Source: Flavobacterium hydrocarbonoxydans (GTDB lineage Bacteria > Bacteroidota > Bacteroidia > Flavobacteriales > Flavobacteriaceae). From it: DNA of 64,000 nucleotides. Within the stretch, counting starts at the first letter, position 1, and every line of letters begins with the position of its first letter. The notes below the pieces were generated by a model. That model was not told the DNA's origin. It ran no database searches and worked only from the letters and a program-made list of their open reading frames with translations. Location of the stretch: NCBI RefSeq assembly GCF_009789235.1, contig NZ_WSTB01000012.1, positions 1-64,000 on the forward strand, read 5' to 3'. This document shows positions 25,059 through 34,576 of this stretch, one piece after another. A program made the translations under genes and the position numbers.

Positions 25059-26213
25059 TTAACTTTTTATCAAACCGTTAACAAATTTAATATTTTTATC
25101 TAAATAAAAATCTGCTTTTTGATCCATTTTCGGAAAATTGGTAAAATCATCTGAATAAGTTGCTCCTTTAGCATCATATTCGTAATGACCGTAATAATTT
25201 TCTAATTCGCCTACTTCTACGATGTAAGCATTAAAATGAATCTCATTTTCAATCAATTCTTCTTTGTATTGTGCGACAAAATTCGTAATAATTTCGATAC
25301 CATCATAATTTATTTTGATATTTTTATACATAAAATCATAAAAAACCACTTTATTTTGTGAAATATTCAAATAATCGTTAATTCTATTATCAACTAAAAC
25401 GTTTTCGGAAAGCAATTTGAACGCCGAAATAAGTGAGAAAAATATTAATTTTCTGGTTACTTCACGCTGATAATCGTTTGGGAAATGCCCAGCTTCAAAC
25501 AAAATAGTAGGTGCTCCTAAAAACTGGAAAGTATCTCCCATGCAATTAAAATTGAACGCATCGCTAAATCGGCCAATTTGACCCGAAATATACTCTTTAA
25601 GTACATCATTGATGCCTGCGATTAAGTTAATTGCCTTTAAACGTGATTCATTCACCTCTCTTTCTTCGTTGTAAGCAGGAGCTAAAAAGGATAAAGTTGC
25701 TGGATTTTTAGTATCACCTACTCCGTAAATGGTACGCTGATCGTGAAGGTTAAAACAGTAGTCAGGTTTAAATTCGGTAAATATTTGGCGTAAAAGTCGG
25801 CTCTCAGGCTGTGTTAAATCTTGTGCATCACGATTTAAATCTATCTTATTTGCATTTTCACGAGTATAAAGTTTAGCTCCATCGGGATTTAAAATCGGAA
25901 TTGCATAAAAAGTAAAGGTTTTGAGCATTTTTTCGGCATACTCAGAACCGCTATTCAATACATTAATAAAATCAAACAATGCTTTGGTGGTTGTACTTTC
26001 ATCGCCGTGCATTTGCGACCACATATAAATACGCGTTTCTCCTGTACCTATAACATAACTATATATTGGTTTGTCCAAAACAGATTTACCAATAATTTTT
26101 ACCTGATTGTGGGTGTTTAATTTATCTAATAAAGGCTGAATGTGGTCTAAAGTAATATAACGGCCTTCTATAGATTGTTCTTTGTGTTGCTTAAATAATT
26201 CTTCTAAATTCAT
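25059..26213 (-). CDS. M14-family zinc carboxypeptidase
   Basis: A 384-residue protein with M14 zinc ligands H-x-x-E at residues 69-72 (SQMHGDEST), the third ligand in YCFNLHDQRT, the substrate-binding NLNRD-type segment (KIDLNRDAQD) and the catalytic Glu in ILFEAGHFPND. There is no signal peptide, so it is expected in the cytoplasm, where it may process peptides or peptidoglycan fragments. Its start lies 14 bases from the first GTTTAC-N4-GTAAAC operator of the divergent XRE gene, so it is likely a target of that regulator. Confidence 0.9.
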   Translation of the reverse strand: MNLEELFKQHKEQSIEGRYITLDHIQPLLDKLNTHNQVKIIGKSVLDKPIYSYVIGTGETRIYMWSQMHGDESTTTKALFDFINVLNSGSEYAEKMLKTFTFYAIPILNPDGAKLYTRENANKIDLNRDAQDLTQPESRLLRQIFTEFKPDYCFNLHDQRTIYGVGDTKNPATLSFLAPAYNEEREVNESRLKAINLIAGINDVLKEYISGQIGRFSDAFNFNCMGDTFQFLGAPTILFEAGHFPNDYQREVTRKLIFFSLISAFKLLSENVLVDNRINDYLNISQNKVVFYDFMYKNIKINYDGIEIITNFVAQYKEELIENEIHFNAYIVEVGELENYYGHYEYDAKGATYSDDFTNFPKMDQKADFYLDKNIKFVNGLIKS

Positions 26214-26226
26214 TGTTTCTTGATTA

Positions 26227-26534
26227 GTTTACAAAAGTAAACATCTTTGTTTTTACATTTGTAAACTGTAAAAAAGCGAGATAATTTAAAATTGTAAACA
26301 GAATTTTAAGGTTAACTACGCTATGAGAACGGTTTTTTATTGCTAAATGTTACGTTTGTTAATTTTAAATGCTAAATAACTGTATTTCAATCACTTAAAT
26401 ATCTTGGCATCTATGAATAAGTTAAGTTAAATACCGCTTAAAACACCTTTTTATTAATTAAAATTGGTTTCAATACTAATTTTAATTACATTTGTAAACA
26501 ACCGGGTTTTTAAATATAATTTACAATGGTAAAC
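26227..26534. promoter_or_regulatory. Five-copy GTAAAC operator array between the M14 and XRE genes
   Basis: This 313-base gap has palindromes of the form TTTAC-N4-GTAAA. The copies are GTTTAC AAAA GTAAAC at 26227-26242, TTTAC ATTT GTAAA at 26252-26265, a half-site version with GTAAAC at 26294-26299, TTAC ATTT GTAA at 26486-26497, and TTTAC AATG GTAAAC at 26520-26534. The last one contains the ATG of the XRE gene (26526-26528) in its spacer. Two groups flank the divergent genes, as expected for a repressor controlling both itself and the peptidase gene. The spacing of exactly four bases is constant. Confidence 0.75.
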
Positions 26535-26984
26535 ATCGATGATTTTGTAAAAAGGCTTGAAATAATACTGGATTACTACGCATTAAATGCTTCTTCTTTC
26601 GCAGATAAAATTGGTGTGCAACGTTCCAGCATGTCTCACCTGCTCTCTGGCAGAAACAAGCCAAGTTTAGATTTTGTCCTAAAAATACTGGATGTTTTTC
26701 CGGATGTAGATCTCTATTGGATTTTAAATGGAAAAGGTAGCTTCCCAAAAAGTACCGATGAAACCGTAATTTCGAAAAACAGTACCATTTCAGAAACCAG
26801 AAATAAAATCGCTCCTGTTCCATCATTCGAAACAGATACTTCCGATTTATTTTCTACGATTACTAATCAAGTCGATAAAAATAATACACAACTAAAATCT
26901 TCCAATATTCCTTTAGAAGAAAATGAAATTGAGAAAATTGTCTTTTTTTATAAAAATGGAACTTTCAAGGTGTACAACCCTTAA
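26526..26984 (+). CDS. XRE-family transcriptional regulator
   Basis: A 152-residue protein with an N-terminal XRE/Cro helix-turn-helix (ASSFADKIGVQRSSMSHLLS, then GRNKPSLDFVLKIL, about residues 20-60). A long Ser/Thr-rich, likely disordered linker and a short C-terminal tail follow. The domain order matches flavobacterial XRE proteins of about this length with no sensory domain. Its start codon lies inside an operator-like palindrome, so bound regulator would block its own translation start region as well as transcription. Divergent from the M14 peptidase gene. Confidence 0.85.
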   Translation: MVNIDDFVKRLEIILDYYALNASSFADKIGVQRSSMSHLLSGRNKPSLDFVLKILDVFPDVDLYWILNGKGSFPKSTDETVISKNSTISETRNKIAPVPSFETDTSDLFSTITNQVDKNNTQLKSSNIPLEENEIEKIVFFYKNGTFKVYNP

Positions 26985-27067
26985 TTCTAAATTTTCGCGT
27001 ATTTGAAAAATTTTGAAATTATTTTTGTTTTAAACGATTCTCAGGAAGGACTAAAAACAGCAAAATA

Positions 27068-27619
27068 TTAAATCTGAAATCCATTTTCTGGAATTTTACC
27101 TAGCACCCCTTCATAAAACTGCCTGAAAATTTGTAAATCATTTTCGTAATTCCCGCTAGGAAAAAAAGCTTTACCTAATTTTACTGTTTTCTTTCCCCAA
27201 TCAAAAGCCACCGGAATAATGGGCACATTTGCTTTAAGAGCAATATAATAAAAACCAGTTTTAAGTTCTTTTACTTTTTTTCGGGTTCCTTCCGGCGCAA
27301 CAGCTAAACGAAAAACTTCTTTTCTTTCAAAAATAGCGGTTATAGAATCTACTTTATTCAATCCCCCTGAACGGTCCAGAGGTTCTCCGCCAACGTTTCT
27401 GAAGTAATAACCGAACGGAAACTTAAATAATTCTTTTTTACCAACCCAATTCATTTCTAAACCTGAAATTCCGCGGGTAAAAATTCCCAAATAAAAATCA
27501 TGATTACTTGTATGCGGCATAACCATCATGACACATTTTTTTACTTCGGCATTTTCAATTCCTTCAATTTTCCAGCCCATCAGTTTAAAAAAGATAAACT
27601 TATACAACTCTTTCTTCAT
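27068..27619 (-). CDS. PlsC-like 1-acyl-glycerol-3-phosphate acyltransferase family protein
   Basis: A 183-residue acyltransferase with the catalytic H-x4-D block (PHTSNHDFYLG, about residue 37) and the phosphate-binding EGTR (APEGTRKKVKELKTGF). It is short and without clear membrane spans, as in the small glycerol acyltransferase group of Bacteroidota, which may work in membrane lipid or aminolipid synthesis. The substrate is not determined. It stands alone between the XRE gene (convergent) and the methyltransferase-like gene (divergent). Confidence 0.85.
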   Translation of the reverse strand: MKKELYKFIFFKLMGWKIEGIENAEVKKCVMMVMPHTSNHDFYLGIFTRGISGLEMNWVGKKELFKFPFGYYFRNVGGEPLDRSGGLNKVDSITAIFERKEVFRLAVAPEGTRKKVKELKTGFYYIALKANVPIIPVAFDWGKKTVKLGKAFFPSGNYENDLQIFRQFYEGVLGKIPENGFQI

Positions 27620-27684
27620 TATTTTTTTTTTCTTTATTACAAAATAAAAGATTTAAATACTAAATTTGATTAAAAGCATAAAAA

Positions 27685-28350
27685 ATGATTCAAAAATTTT
27701 TCAGTTATATTATTCCAATAAAAATATTTAAAAAAAAATCTGCCCGAAGTAAGGTTATTGAAGTGACCTGGGCAAATGGCGAACTGGTTCTTGATTCAGA
27801 AAATACCAATTATTCATACGGAAGCTTACAACGTATATTAAGGTATGGCCTTCGAAATATTGGCTATCAAAATATACTTGATATGAATCATATCCTATTA
27901 TTAGGAGTAGCTGGCGGAAGTGTTGTTAAGACATTGGTTGATGAAGTTGAATTTAAAGGAAAAATAACCGGTGTCGAAATAGATTCTGAAATGATTAAAG
28001 TGGCAAATCAGTTTTTTAATCTTAACAAAATCAATCAGTTAGAAGTTGTTATTGAGGATGCTTTTGAATTTGTTTTAAAAACAAAAGAACAATACGACCT
28101 GATTATCATTGATATTTTTGAGGATATTAAAATGCCTAATTTCCTCTTTGAAAGTTTTTTTAGCAATCGGGTTTGCTCTTTATTAAAAAATCAGGGCTTT
28201 ATCCTTTTTAATACAATGATTTTAGATGAAGCTCATAATATAAGAAACCGAAAATACATTTCTGAAATTAATCCGGAAATGTTTACGACCAAAATGTTGC
28301 CTCGTATTGAAGCACATAATGAACTAATTATTATCGAAAAAGTCGCTTAA
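27685..28350 (+). CDS. Spermidine-synthase-like methyltransferase-fold protein
   Basis: A 221-residue Rossmann-fold protein of the spermidine synthase (SpeE-like) group: LLLGVAGGSVVKTL (nucleotide-binding loop), GVEIDSEMIKVANQFF and a catalytic-region IIIDIFED. Members lacking the full SpeE N-terminal domain are often polyamine aminopropyltransferase-like proteins of unknown substrate. It starts a tight plus-strand group with an M23 peptidase gene (12 bases on) and a lipoprotein gene, which hints at a cell-envelope role more than polyamine synthesis. Confidence 0.8.
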   Translation: MIQKFFSYIIPIKIFKKKSARSKVIEVTWANGELVLDSENTNYSYGSLQRILRYGLRNIGYQNILDMNHILLLGVAGGSVVKTLVDEVEFKGKITGVEIDSEMIKVANQFFNLNKINQLEVVIEDAFEFVLKTKEQYDLIIIDIFEDIKMPNFLFESFFSNRVCSLLKNQGFILFNTMILDEAHNIRNRKYISEINPEMFTTKMLPRIEAHNELIIIEKVA

Positions 28351-28361
28351 AACTTAAACCT

Positions 28362-29039
28362 ATGAAACCTCTTGCCTCTATTTTAAAAGCCTTACCTGCA
28401 ACAAAAGTGATTGATTCTAGTATTGATTATTCAAAATATGTAAGTTTTGATTTATCAGTCAACAATCAGGAATTAATGAATAGTAATCCTGAAAATGCTG
28501 CAGATTTTGAAAATTATATCAAAAAATATGTAGCAAAAAATAATGCTGAAGTCGCTTATGGTGGTTATATTGAAGGACGGGATTTATATAAAAGAAGTTC
28601 TATTTTTAAAAATAATTCGTTTCCGGAAAGAAATATCCACATCGGAATTGATTTTTGGATAAAAGAAGGAACTCCTGTTGTAGCTCCTCTGGACGGAAAA
28701 GTTCATAGTTTTAAAGACAATGTAGGTTTAGGGGATTATGGCCCTACAATTATTTTAGAACACGAAATAGAAAATGAAAAATTTTATACTTTATACGGAC
28801 ATTTATCGTTAGAAAGTATAGAAGTACTCAGTGTTGGTACTTTTTTTAAACAAGGAGAGGTCTTGGCGACAATAGGAAAATCTGAGGTCAACGGAGATTA
28901 TGCTCCTCATCTGCATTTTCAGATTATAAAAAATATTGAAGATTATTGGGGAGATTATCCCGGAGTTTGCAATATCAATGATTTGAATTTTTACATCGAA
29001 AATTGTCCTGATCCCAATTTATTATTAAAAATTACTTAA
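28362..29039 (+). CDS. M23-family (LytM-like) metallopeptidase, no signal peptide
   Basis: A 225-residue protein with the lysostaphin/LytM zinc motifs H-x3-D (NIHIGIDFW, about residue 97) and H-x-H (APHLHFQI, about 188), plus the glycine-rich TLYGHLS. M23 peptidases cut cross-bridges in peptidoglycan. No signal peptide is visible, which is unusual for the family, so either export is by another route or the protein acts as a cytosolic hydrolase. It ends seven bases before the lipoprotein gene. Confidence 0.85.
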   Translation: MKPLASILKALPATKVIDSSIDYSKYVSFDLSVNNQELMNSNPENAADFENYIKKYVAKNNAEVAYGGYIEGRDLYKRSSIFKNNSFPERNIHIGIDFWIKEGTPVVAPLDGKVHSFKDNVGLGDYGPTIILEHEIENEKFYTLYGHLSLESIEVLSVGTFFKQGEVLATIGKSEVNGDYAPHLHFQIIKNIEDYWGDYPGVCNINDLNFYIENCPDPNLLLKIT

Positions 29040-29045
29040 ATAGTT

Positions 29046-29525
29046 ATGAAGAAAGCGGTATTGATTATAAGTTTGTCATTAGTTATGATGGTAGGGTGTA
29101 AATCTAAAACAGTTAGTAGAGATACTGATGATTTGAAATTAAAAAAGATTTCTGAATCTGAAGTAAATGCTAATCAGCAAACAAAAGCCTATGAATTAGG
29201 AAAGCGCGTTTTAGAAACTTGTAATACCTCAAAATTTAAACCTTTTAACGAAACCGAAGTTACCAAAACGGTTATGGACAACACAACCGAAGAACGTCTT
29301 ACCAAGACCTGTACAAGGTTCAGACAATATTACGGTAGTTTTATAGATTTAAAATTAGATGGAGTTTACAAAAGTAAAGGAGAAATGATTTATAGATATC
29401 ATGCTTTATACACCAAAAAAGTGGCAAACAAAGAACTTCGCGTATTTGTTAATGAAGATAATTTAGTATCTGCCATAAAATCAATGGATTGGGATGAAAA
29501 ATTTGATGCTAAAATAAAGGAGTAA
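29046..29525 (+). CDS. Lipoprotein, unknown function
   Basis: A 159-residue protein with a lipoprotein signal (MKKAVLIISLSLVMMVGC, lipobox VMMVGC) and a soluble C-terminal domain that is mixed alpha and beta with RFRQYYGSFIDLKLDG. Third gene of the tight group with the methyltransferase-like and M23 genes, so probably anchored in the envelope near the peptidase's site of action. I recognise no family. About 135 bases separate it from the next gene. Confidence 0.75.
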   Translation: MKKAVLIISLSLVMMVGCKSKTVSRDTDDLKLKKISESEVNANQQTKAYELGKRVLETCNTSKFKPFNETEVTKTVMDNTTEERLTKTCTRFRQYYGSFIDLKLDGVYKSKGEMIYRYHALYTKKVANKELRVFVNEDNLVSAIKSMDWDEKFDAKIKE

Positions 29526-29661
29526 ATTTTAATACAGAGAATAACGGATTTTCTCCCAAAGTTTGTCATTTTGCAAGAATTTTTTAAGTTCCTAAAGTTT
29601 AATTTTAAATCGAAATAAAAATCCTTATAATAATCTGTAGGTTAAAAATAATCAATAAACT

Positions 29662-30186
29662 ATGAATTTAAAATTACCGTTTTTTTTACTCTTCTTACTA
29701 TCCACTTTTGCTACAGCTCAGGAAACAATTAGTATCACGGGCTCTAAACCTTATCCTGCTACAGAAAATTTTTTATTTATGTGTGAAAGGTATGCACTGA
29801 CAGGAGAAGCTTACATTCAGCTGGCAAAAACTGATAAAGGCGGAATTTTAAAATTAACCATTTCAACTAAAAATGATTCGATGAAAATTTCAGGTGGTGT
29901 TTACGTCTATCTTGCTGATGGTGATGTGATTGCTTGTGTTGACCGAAATCTCAATGAAACTACAGACGGCAAAACGACAACCTATTATACTTTCACTCCT
30001 TCCGAAATGAGCCGACTCAAAAAAACAAATATTCAGTCAATACGATTTAATGTTACGGGTGATTTAAGTAAATTCGGAAACCTTAATGGTAATTACACCG
30101 CTGTAAATAAAAAGAATTATTTCTCAACTACTTACGGTGAAACCATTAAAACTTTTGATACTGCAAAACAAATAAGTGTTTTATAA
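29662..30186 (+). CDS. Secreted protein, unknown function
   Basis: A 174-residue protein with a signal peptide (MNLKLPFFLLFLLSTFATA, then QETIS). The mature part is Ser/Thr/Lys-rich and beta-like, with ADGDVIACVDRNLN near the middle and TYYTFTPSEMSRL. No named family recognised. It is flanked by non-coding gaps and looks monocistronic. Confidence 0.7.
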   Translation: MNLKLPFFLLFLLSTFATAQETISITGSKPYPATENFLFMCERYALTGEAYIQLAKTDKGGILKLTISTKNDSMKISGGVYVYLADGDVIACVDRNLNETTDGKTTTYYTFTPSEMSRLKKTNIQSIRFNVTGDLSKFGNLNGNYTAVNKKNYFSTTYGETIKTFDTAKQISVL

Positions 30187-30238
30187 GATATTGTTTATAA
30201 AAAATAAATCTTACATTTAGCATCTAATTTTCTTATAA

Positions 30239-30709
30239 ATGAACGCTAACGAAACCTTAATCACTAAATTCTACACCGCTTTTGCAAATGCTGATGCAAA
30301 AACCATGAGCGAATGTTACCATCCAAAAGTACATTTTATAGACCCTGCCTTTGGTTTGATAAAAGAAAATCAAGTTTCGGACATGTGGAAAATGCTCATT
30401 CTAAAAAGCAAGGGAAACATCAAAATAGAATTTTCAGATATAAAAGCTGATGAATTTACAGGTTCAGCCCGCTGGATAGCGACTTACAATTTTAGCAAAA
30501 CAAATAGACAAGTTATCAATAAAATTTCGGCCGAATTTACTTTTCAGGATGGGTTGATTGTCAAACACATTGATAATTTTGATGTTTATAAATGGTCCAA
30601 ACAAGCCTTTGGTCCTATGGGTTATTTATTAGGTTGGACCGGTTTTTTTCAGAAGAAAATTCAGCAGCAAGCCTTATTATCACTTAAAAAGTTTCAGCAA
30701 ACCAAATAA
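30239..30709 (+). CDS. NTF2/SnoaL-like protein
   Basis: A 156-residue protein with the cone-shaped NTF2-like fold signature: ETLITKFYTAFANADAKTM then ECYHPKVHFIDPAFGLI, W and F pairs, and a C-terminal VKHIDNFDVYKWSKQAFG. Small proteins of this fold include isomerases and ligand binders, often with an acidic residue in the pocket. The pocket here cannot be read with confidence. A gene of the same superfamily is at 60568. Confidence 0.8.
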   Translation: MNANETLITKFYTAFANADAKTMSECYHPKVHFIDPAFGLIKENQVSDMWKMLILKSKGNIKIEFSDIKADEFTGSARWIATYNFSKTNRQVINKISAEFTFQDGLIVKHIDNFDVYKWSKQAFGPMGYLLGWTGFFQKKIQQQALLSLKKFQQTK

Positions 30710-30851
30710 TTTTCATAAATTGAATATTCAAAATTCACTTTGGCAAAATTTCAAAATTTAGCCTGCCTCAATCTACTATAAAATCTTTCAAAAAAGATAT
30801 TTTGCTTAACAGCCTTTACTATTGAGTGGTGTGTTTTAATCTAAACCAATT

Positions 30852-32594
30852 ATGAAAGAAGCTTTACACAAAAAACTAAACCAATTACAGGCAACGGCAA
30901 TTTGCGGAAACGATATTAGTTCTTCCTGTCTGTATGTTTCGGCCTTAACCATTTTATACGCAGGGCAATTTGCCTGGATTTCGTTATTGATTGTTGCGCT
31001 GGTTTTATTTTTATTCCGAAAAATTTATGGCGAAGTCGTAGGTGCAATTCCCTTAAATGGAGGTGCTTACAACGTTTTATTAAATACTTCCACCAAACGT
31101 CTGGCTTCTTTAGCCGCCACCCTAACCGTTTTATCTTATATGGCAACTGCCGTAATTTCAGCTTCCGAAGGCATGCATTATTTGCATAATATGTTCGAAA
31201 GTTTAAACATAATTGTGGCCACAATTGTAGTTTTGCTGCTTTTTACAGGATTAGCCATTTTAGGAATTGGCGAATCGGCTTTTGTGGCTGTTTTCATTTT
31301 TATTACACACTTAGTTACTTTAAGCTTATTAGTTTTAGCCTCCATTTGGTTTATTTTTAATAATGGTTTAGAAACTTTTCATATCAATTGGGAGTTACCA
31401 ATAGCATCTGGAAACATCACGACTGCCCTATTTTTAGGTTTTTCTGCCGCAATGCTCGGTATTTCGGGTTTCGAAAGCTCTGCTAATTTTGTCGAAGAGC
31501 AGCAGCAAGGCGTATTCCCTAAAACGCTTCGCAATATGTGGGCGATCGTAAGTTTCTTCAATCCTGTCATTGCGCTTTTATTAATCAGTATTATTCCGCT
31601 TGCCGAAGTGGGAGAAAATAAAGAATCACTTCTCGCCTATTTAGGACAAACTACTGGCGGTTCCTGGCTTTCCTGGTTAATTTCTATCGACGCCGTTTTA
31701 GTGTTATGCGGAGCCGTACTAACCTCATTTGTAGGTGTTTCCGGATTATTAAACCGAATGACTTTAGATCGAATTTTACCCAATTATTTTCTAAAACAAA
31801 ACAAAAGAGGTTCGCATTACCGCATCGTAATTAGTTTTTTAATCCTTTGTATTTCAGTACTTTTTGTGACCAAAGGTCATTTAGAATCGTTAGCTGGAGT
31901 TTACACATTTTCTTTTTTAGCCGTAATGGCCTTATTCGGAATTGGGAATTTATTACTAAAATTCAAAAGAAGAAAATTGCCAAGACCTGAACGCGCCCGA
32001 GGTTTCGTGGTTGTCGTTGCCGTTTCGGCAATCATAGCAGCCTTCGTCGGAAATATGGAACTGAATATCAATTCGTTTTACACTTTCCTAAAATACATGG
32101 TACCTTCCTTGATTTTCATCGGTATCATGCTCAACCGGGTTTTCCTGATTCGGGTTTTAATCGAAGCTTTAGAATATTTTTATCAGCCGCTACGAAAAGT
32201 GGTCATTCTTAGTAATCGGTACCTGCACAAAATGAGTCTCAAAATCAACTCGCAAGAATTTGTGTTTTTCACCAAAGGAGATGATATTGCGATACTAAAC
32301 AAAGTTTTACAGTACGTTGAAGGTAACGAAACTACCAAAAAACTAAAAATTGTTAATGTAAAAAATGGCCCTGAGTCAAACGAAGCACTAATAAAAGATT
32401 TAGAAGTATTAGACCGTGCCTACGACCAAATCGATATCGAATATATTGAAATACAAGGTGTTTTCGGACCCGAATTAATCGATGAATTATCAAAAAAATG
32501 GAATATCCCCAAAAACTTTATGTTCATTGGCTCTCCCGGAAACAGATTTTCTTACCGCGTTTCAGATCTTGGGGGCGTGCGTTTGATTATGTAA
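30852..32594 (+). CDS. APC-family amino acid permease
   Basis: A 580-residue inner-membrane transporter with about twelve hydrophobic segments. N-terminal features typical of APC amino acid carriers include GAIPLNGGAYNVLL and the ATAVISASEGMHYL region. The last 150 residues form a soluble cytoplasmic domain (LKIVNVKNGPESNEALIKDL), as in the larger bacterial members that carry a regulatory tail. The substrate is unknown. The transcript end is followed by repeats from 32640 on. Confidence 0.85.
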   Translation: MKEALHKKLNQLQATAICGNDISSSCLYVSALTILYAGQFAWISLLIVALVLFLFRKIYGEVVGAIPLNGGAYNVLLNTSTKRLASLAATLTVLSYMATAVISASEGMHYLHNMFESLNIIVATIVVLLLFTGLAILGIGESAFVAVFIFITHLVTLSLLVLASIWFIFNNGLETFHINWELPIASGNITTALFLGFSAAMLGISGFESSANFVEEQQQGVFPKTLRNMWAIVSFFNPVIALLLISIIPLAEVGENKESLLAYLGQTTGGSWLSWLISIDAVLVLCGAVLTSFVGVSGLLNRMTLDRILPNYFLKQNKRGSHYRIVISFLILCISVLFVTKGHLESLAGVYTFSFLAVMALFGIGNLLLKFKRRKLPRPERARGFVVVVAVSAIIAAFVGNMELNINSFYTFLKYMVPSLIFIGIMLNRVFLIRVLIEALEYFYQPLRKVVILSNRYLHKMSLKINSQEFVFFTKGDDIAILNKVLQYVEGNETTKKLKIVNVKNGPESNEALIKDLEVLDRAYDQIDIEYIEIQGVFGPELIDELSKKWNIPKNFMFIGSPGNRFSYRVSDLGGVRLIM

Positions 32595-32639
32595 TTTTTT
32601 TAGGAGCAGAAAGATATAATTTCTTTAGAAAGAGTTGTC

Positions 32640-32720
32640 CCGCTTTCGCCTTTATCTCTCCTCCCGATAGCTATCGGGACTTCGAGGATATCGGCTCTAT
32701 CGGGGCTAAATTAGAAAGTT
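32640..32720. repeat. Dispersed repeat with CCCGATAGCTATCGGG palindrome
   Basis: TCCCGATAGCTATCGGGA at 32662-32679 is a perfect 18-base palindrome. It is followed by GCTCTATCGGGGCTAAA (32691-32707), whose complement (AGCCCCGATAG) recurs at 43319-43330. Both belong to a repeat family with a GC-rich core in an AT-rich genome, of the type found between genes in Flavobacterium. Confidence 0.8.
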
Positions 32721-32777
32721 TTGTAGTTTTTTAGAACGCTATCAAAAAGTCTTTTATTCATTAAAATTACCTTCATT

Positions 32778-32847
32778 TTTGTCATTCCGTAGGAATCTCT
32801 AAACTTGCAAAATCACTTATTAGCTGAGATTCCTACGGAATGACAAA
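32778..32847. repeat. 21-bp inverted repeat
   Basis: Perfect 21-base arms TTTGTCATTCCGTAGGAATCT (32778-32798) and its complement (32827-32847), 28 bases apart. It would form a long hairpin in the transcript of the APC gene or of the convergent aminotransferase gene. The adjacent GTCATTCC/GAATGAC words resemble those at 43280. A REP-like or miniature mobile repeat. Confidence 0.9.
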
Positions 32848-32909
32848 CAAATTATTAAAAATTGCTGTAAACAAAAAACCTGTCGGTCTAAATATTTAAA
32901 AAAAAAATC

Positions 32910-34397
32910 CTAAGAATTAAACCATCCAGCCACTAACTCATCCTCAAACGAATTAGCATTTTTATGAATAAATTCGTTGGTGTTTTTATTGTAAGTATAA
33001 TCCAAAGCCCAGGTTTTATGGTTTTTAGCCAATTCCTTAATTCCTTCGCAAACAAAAGCAATTTCTGCATCAGTCGTTGTTGGGTGAATCGACATTCTGA
33101 TCCATCCCGGCTTTTTGATCAAATCTCCAATCGTGATTTCATCCACCAGTTTATTCGAAGTTTCCTGATCTACGTGTAATAAAAAGTGTCCGTAAGTTCC
33201 CGCACAACTGCATCCGCCACGAGTCTGAATTCCAAATCGGTCGTTTAATATTTTTACACCTAAATTAAAATGCAAATCATCAATAAAAAACGAAACAACA
33301 CCCAAACGGTTTTTGTGCTGACCCGCCAAAATCTTAATATTTTCTACAGATTCTAATTCATTAAAAACATAATCCACAATTTCGTGTTCACGTTGTAGAA
33401 TGTTTTCAATCCCCATTTCTTCTTTCAGTTCAATGGCCAAAGCCGTTTTGATAACTTGCAGGAAACCAGGCGTTCCACCATCTTCTCTGTCTTCAATATT
33501 ATCTACATATTTATGTTCACCCCAGGGATTTGTCCAGCTCACAGTTCCTCCACCAGGACAATCGGGAATCATATTGTTGTATAATTTTTTATTAAAAATC
33601 AAAACACCAGAAGTTCCAGGACCGCCTAAAAATTTGTGTGGCGAAAAGAAAATCGCGTCCAGATACGCTTCCTGATCTTCGGGGTGCATATCAATTTCGA
33701 CATAAGGTCCAGAACAGGCAAAATCTACAAAACAAACACCATTATACTGATGCATCAATTTGGCAGCTTCGTGATAGGGTGTTTTAATACCCGTAACATT
33801 CGAACAAGAAGTAATCGAAGCTATTTTTATCGTTCTGTCGTTATACTTTTGAAGCAATAACTCTAAATTATCCAAACAAAAAAGTCCTTTTTCGCAAGAC
33901 GGAATAATTTCAACATCCGCAATAGTCTCTAACCAAGACGTTTGATTGGAATGATGTTCCATGTGCGAAATAAAAACAATTGGTTTTTTCTCAGCAGGAA
34001 CTGTAGTATGATTTTTAAGATTTTCAGGGATTTTCAAACCTAAAATTCTTTGAAATTTATTGATAACACCCGTCATTCCAGTACCATCAGTAATCAAAAC
34101 ATCATCCTGATTCGCATTTGTATGTCGCTTGATGATATTTCTGGCATGATGATAAGCCTTTGTCATGGCAGTACCTGACACGGTTGTTTCTGTATGAGTG
34201 TTAGCGACAAAAGGACCAAATTCGTTCAGAAGTTTCTCTTCTATAGGGCGATACAATCTTCCGCTGGCAGTCCAATCCGTATAAACGATTTGTTTTTTGC
34301 CATAAGGTGACAGGAATTCCTGGTTTACACCAACAATATGCTGCCTAAAATCCTGAAAGTAAGTTTCTAAACTGATGGTACTATTTTTGCTAATCAT
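32910..34397 (-). CDS. Class V aminotransferase / cysteine-desulfurase-like PLP enzyme
   Basis: A 495-residue PLP enzyme. The catalytic lysine is in FFSPHKFLGGPGTSGVL (about residue 260), and a C-terminal GGCSCAGTYGHFLL resembles the active-site cysteine loop of SufS-like desulfurases. It is longer than SufS (about 400), so it may be another class V enzyme, possibly a selenocysteine lyase type. I chose the ATG at 34395-34397 (MISKNSTISLETYF); the 20 residues further upstream are AT-rich and non-conserved. No suf genes are nearby. Confidence 0.85.
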   Translation of the reverse strand: MISKNSTISLETYFQDFRQHIVGVNQEFLSPYGKKQIVYTDWTASGRLYRPIEEKLLNEFGPFVANTHTETTVSGTAMTKAYHHARNIIKRHTNANQDDVLITDGTGMTGVINKFQRILGLKIPENLKNHTTVPAEKKPIVFISHMEHHSNQTSWLETIADVEIIPSCEKGLFCLDNLELLLQKYNDRTIKIASITSCSNVTGIKTPYHEAAKLMHQYNGVCFVDFACSGPYVEIDMHPEDQEAYLDAIFFSPHKFLGGPGTSGVLIFNKKLYNNMIPDCPGGGTVSWTNPWGEHKYVDNIEDREDGGTPGFLQVIKTALAIELKEEMGIENILQREHEIVDYVFNELESVENIKILAGQHKNRLGVVSFFIDDLHFNLGVKILNDRFGIQTRGGCSCAGTYGHFLLHVDQETSNKLVDEITIGDLIKKPGWIRMSIHPTTTDAEIAFVCEGIKELAKNHKTWALDYTYNKNTNEFIHKNANSFEDELVAGWFNS

Positions 34398-34576
34398 TAC
34401 TGTAATTGTGTTTGATTGCAAATATATCGCTTTTTTACAGAATTGCGAATTTATCAAATATAAACTTCAAAATATAAATTACCTTTTAGTATCTTTAACT
34501 AAATGGTGATTTTATAAATAAATTATCATAATATTCTATCGGATTTATAGGCTATTAGAACTTAAAAAATAATTAT

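Noticed and set aside
32498..32734. 78-residue frame overlapping the end of the APC gene
   Set aside because: Different frame over coding sequence and a repeat; no independent support.
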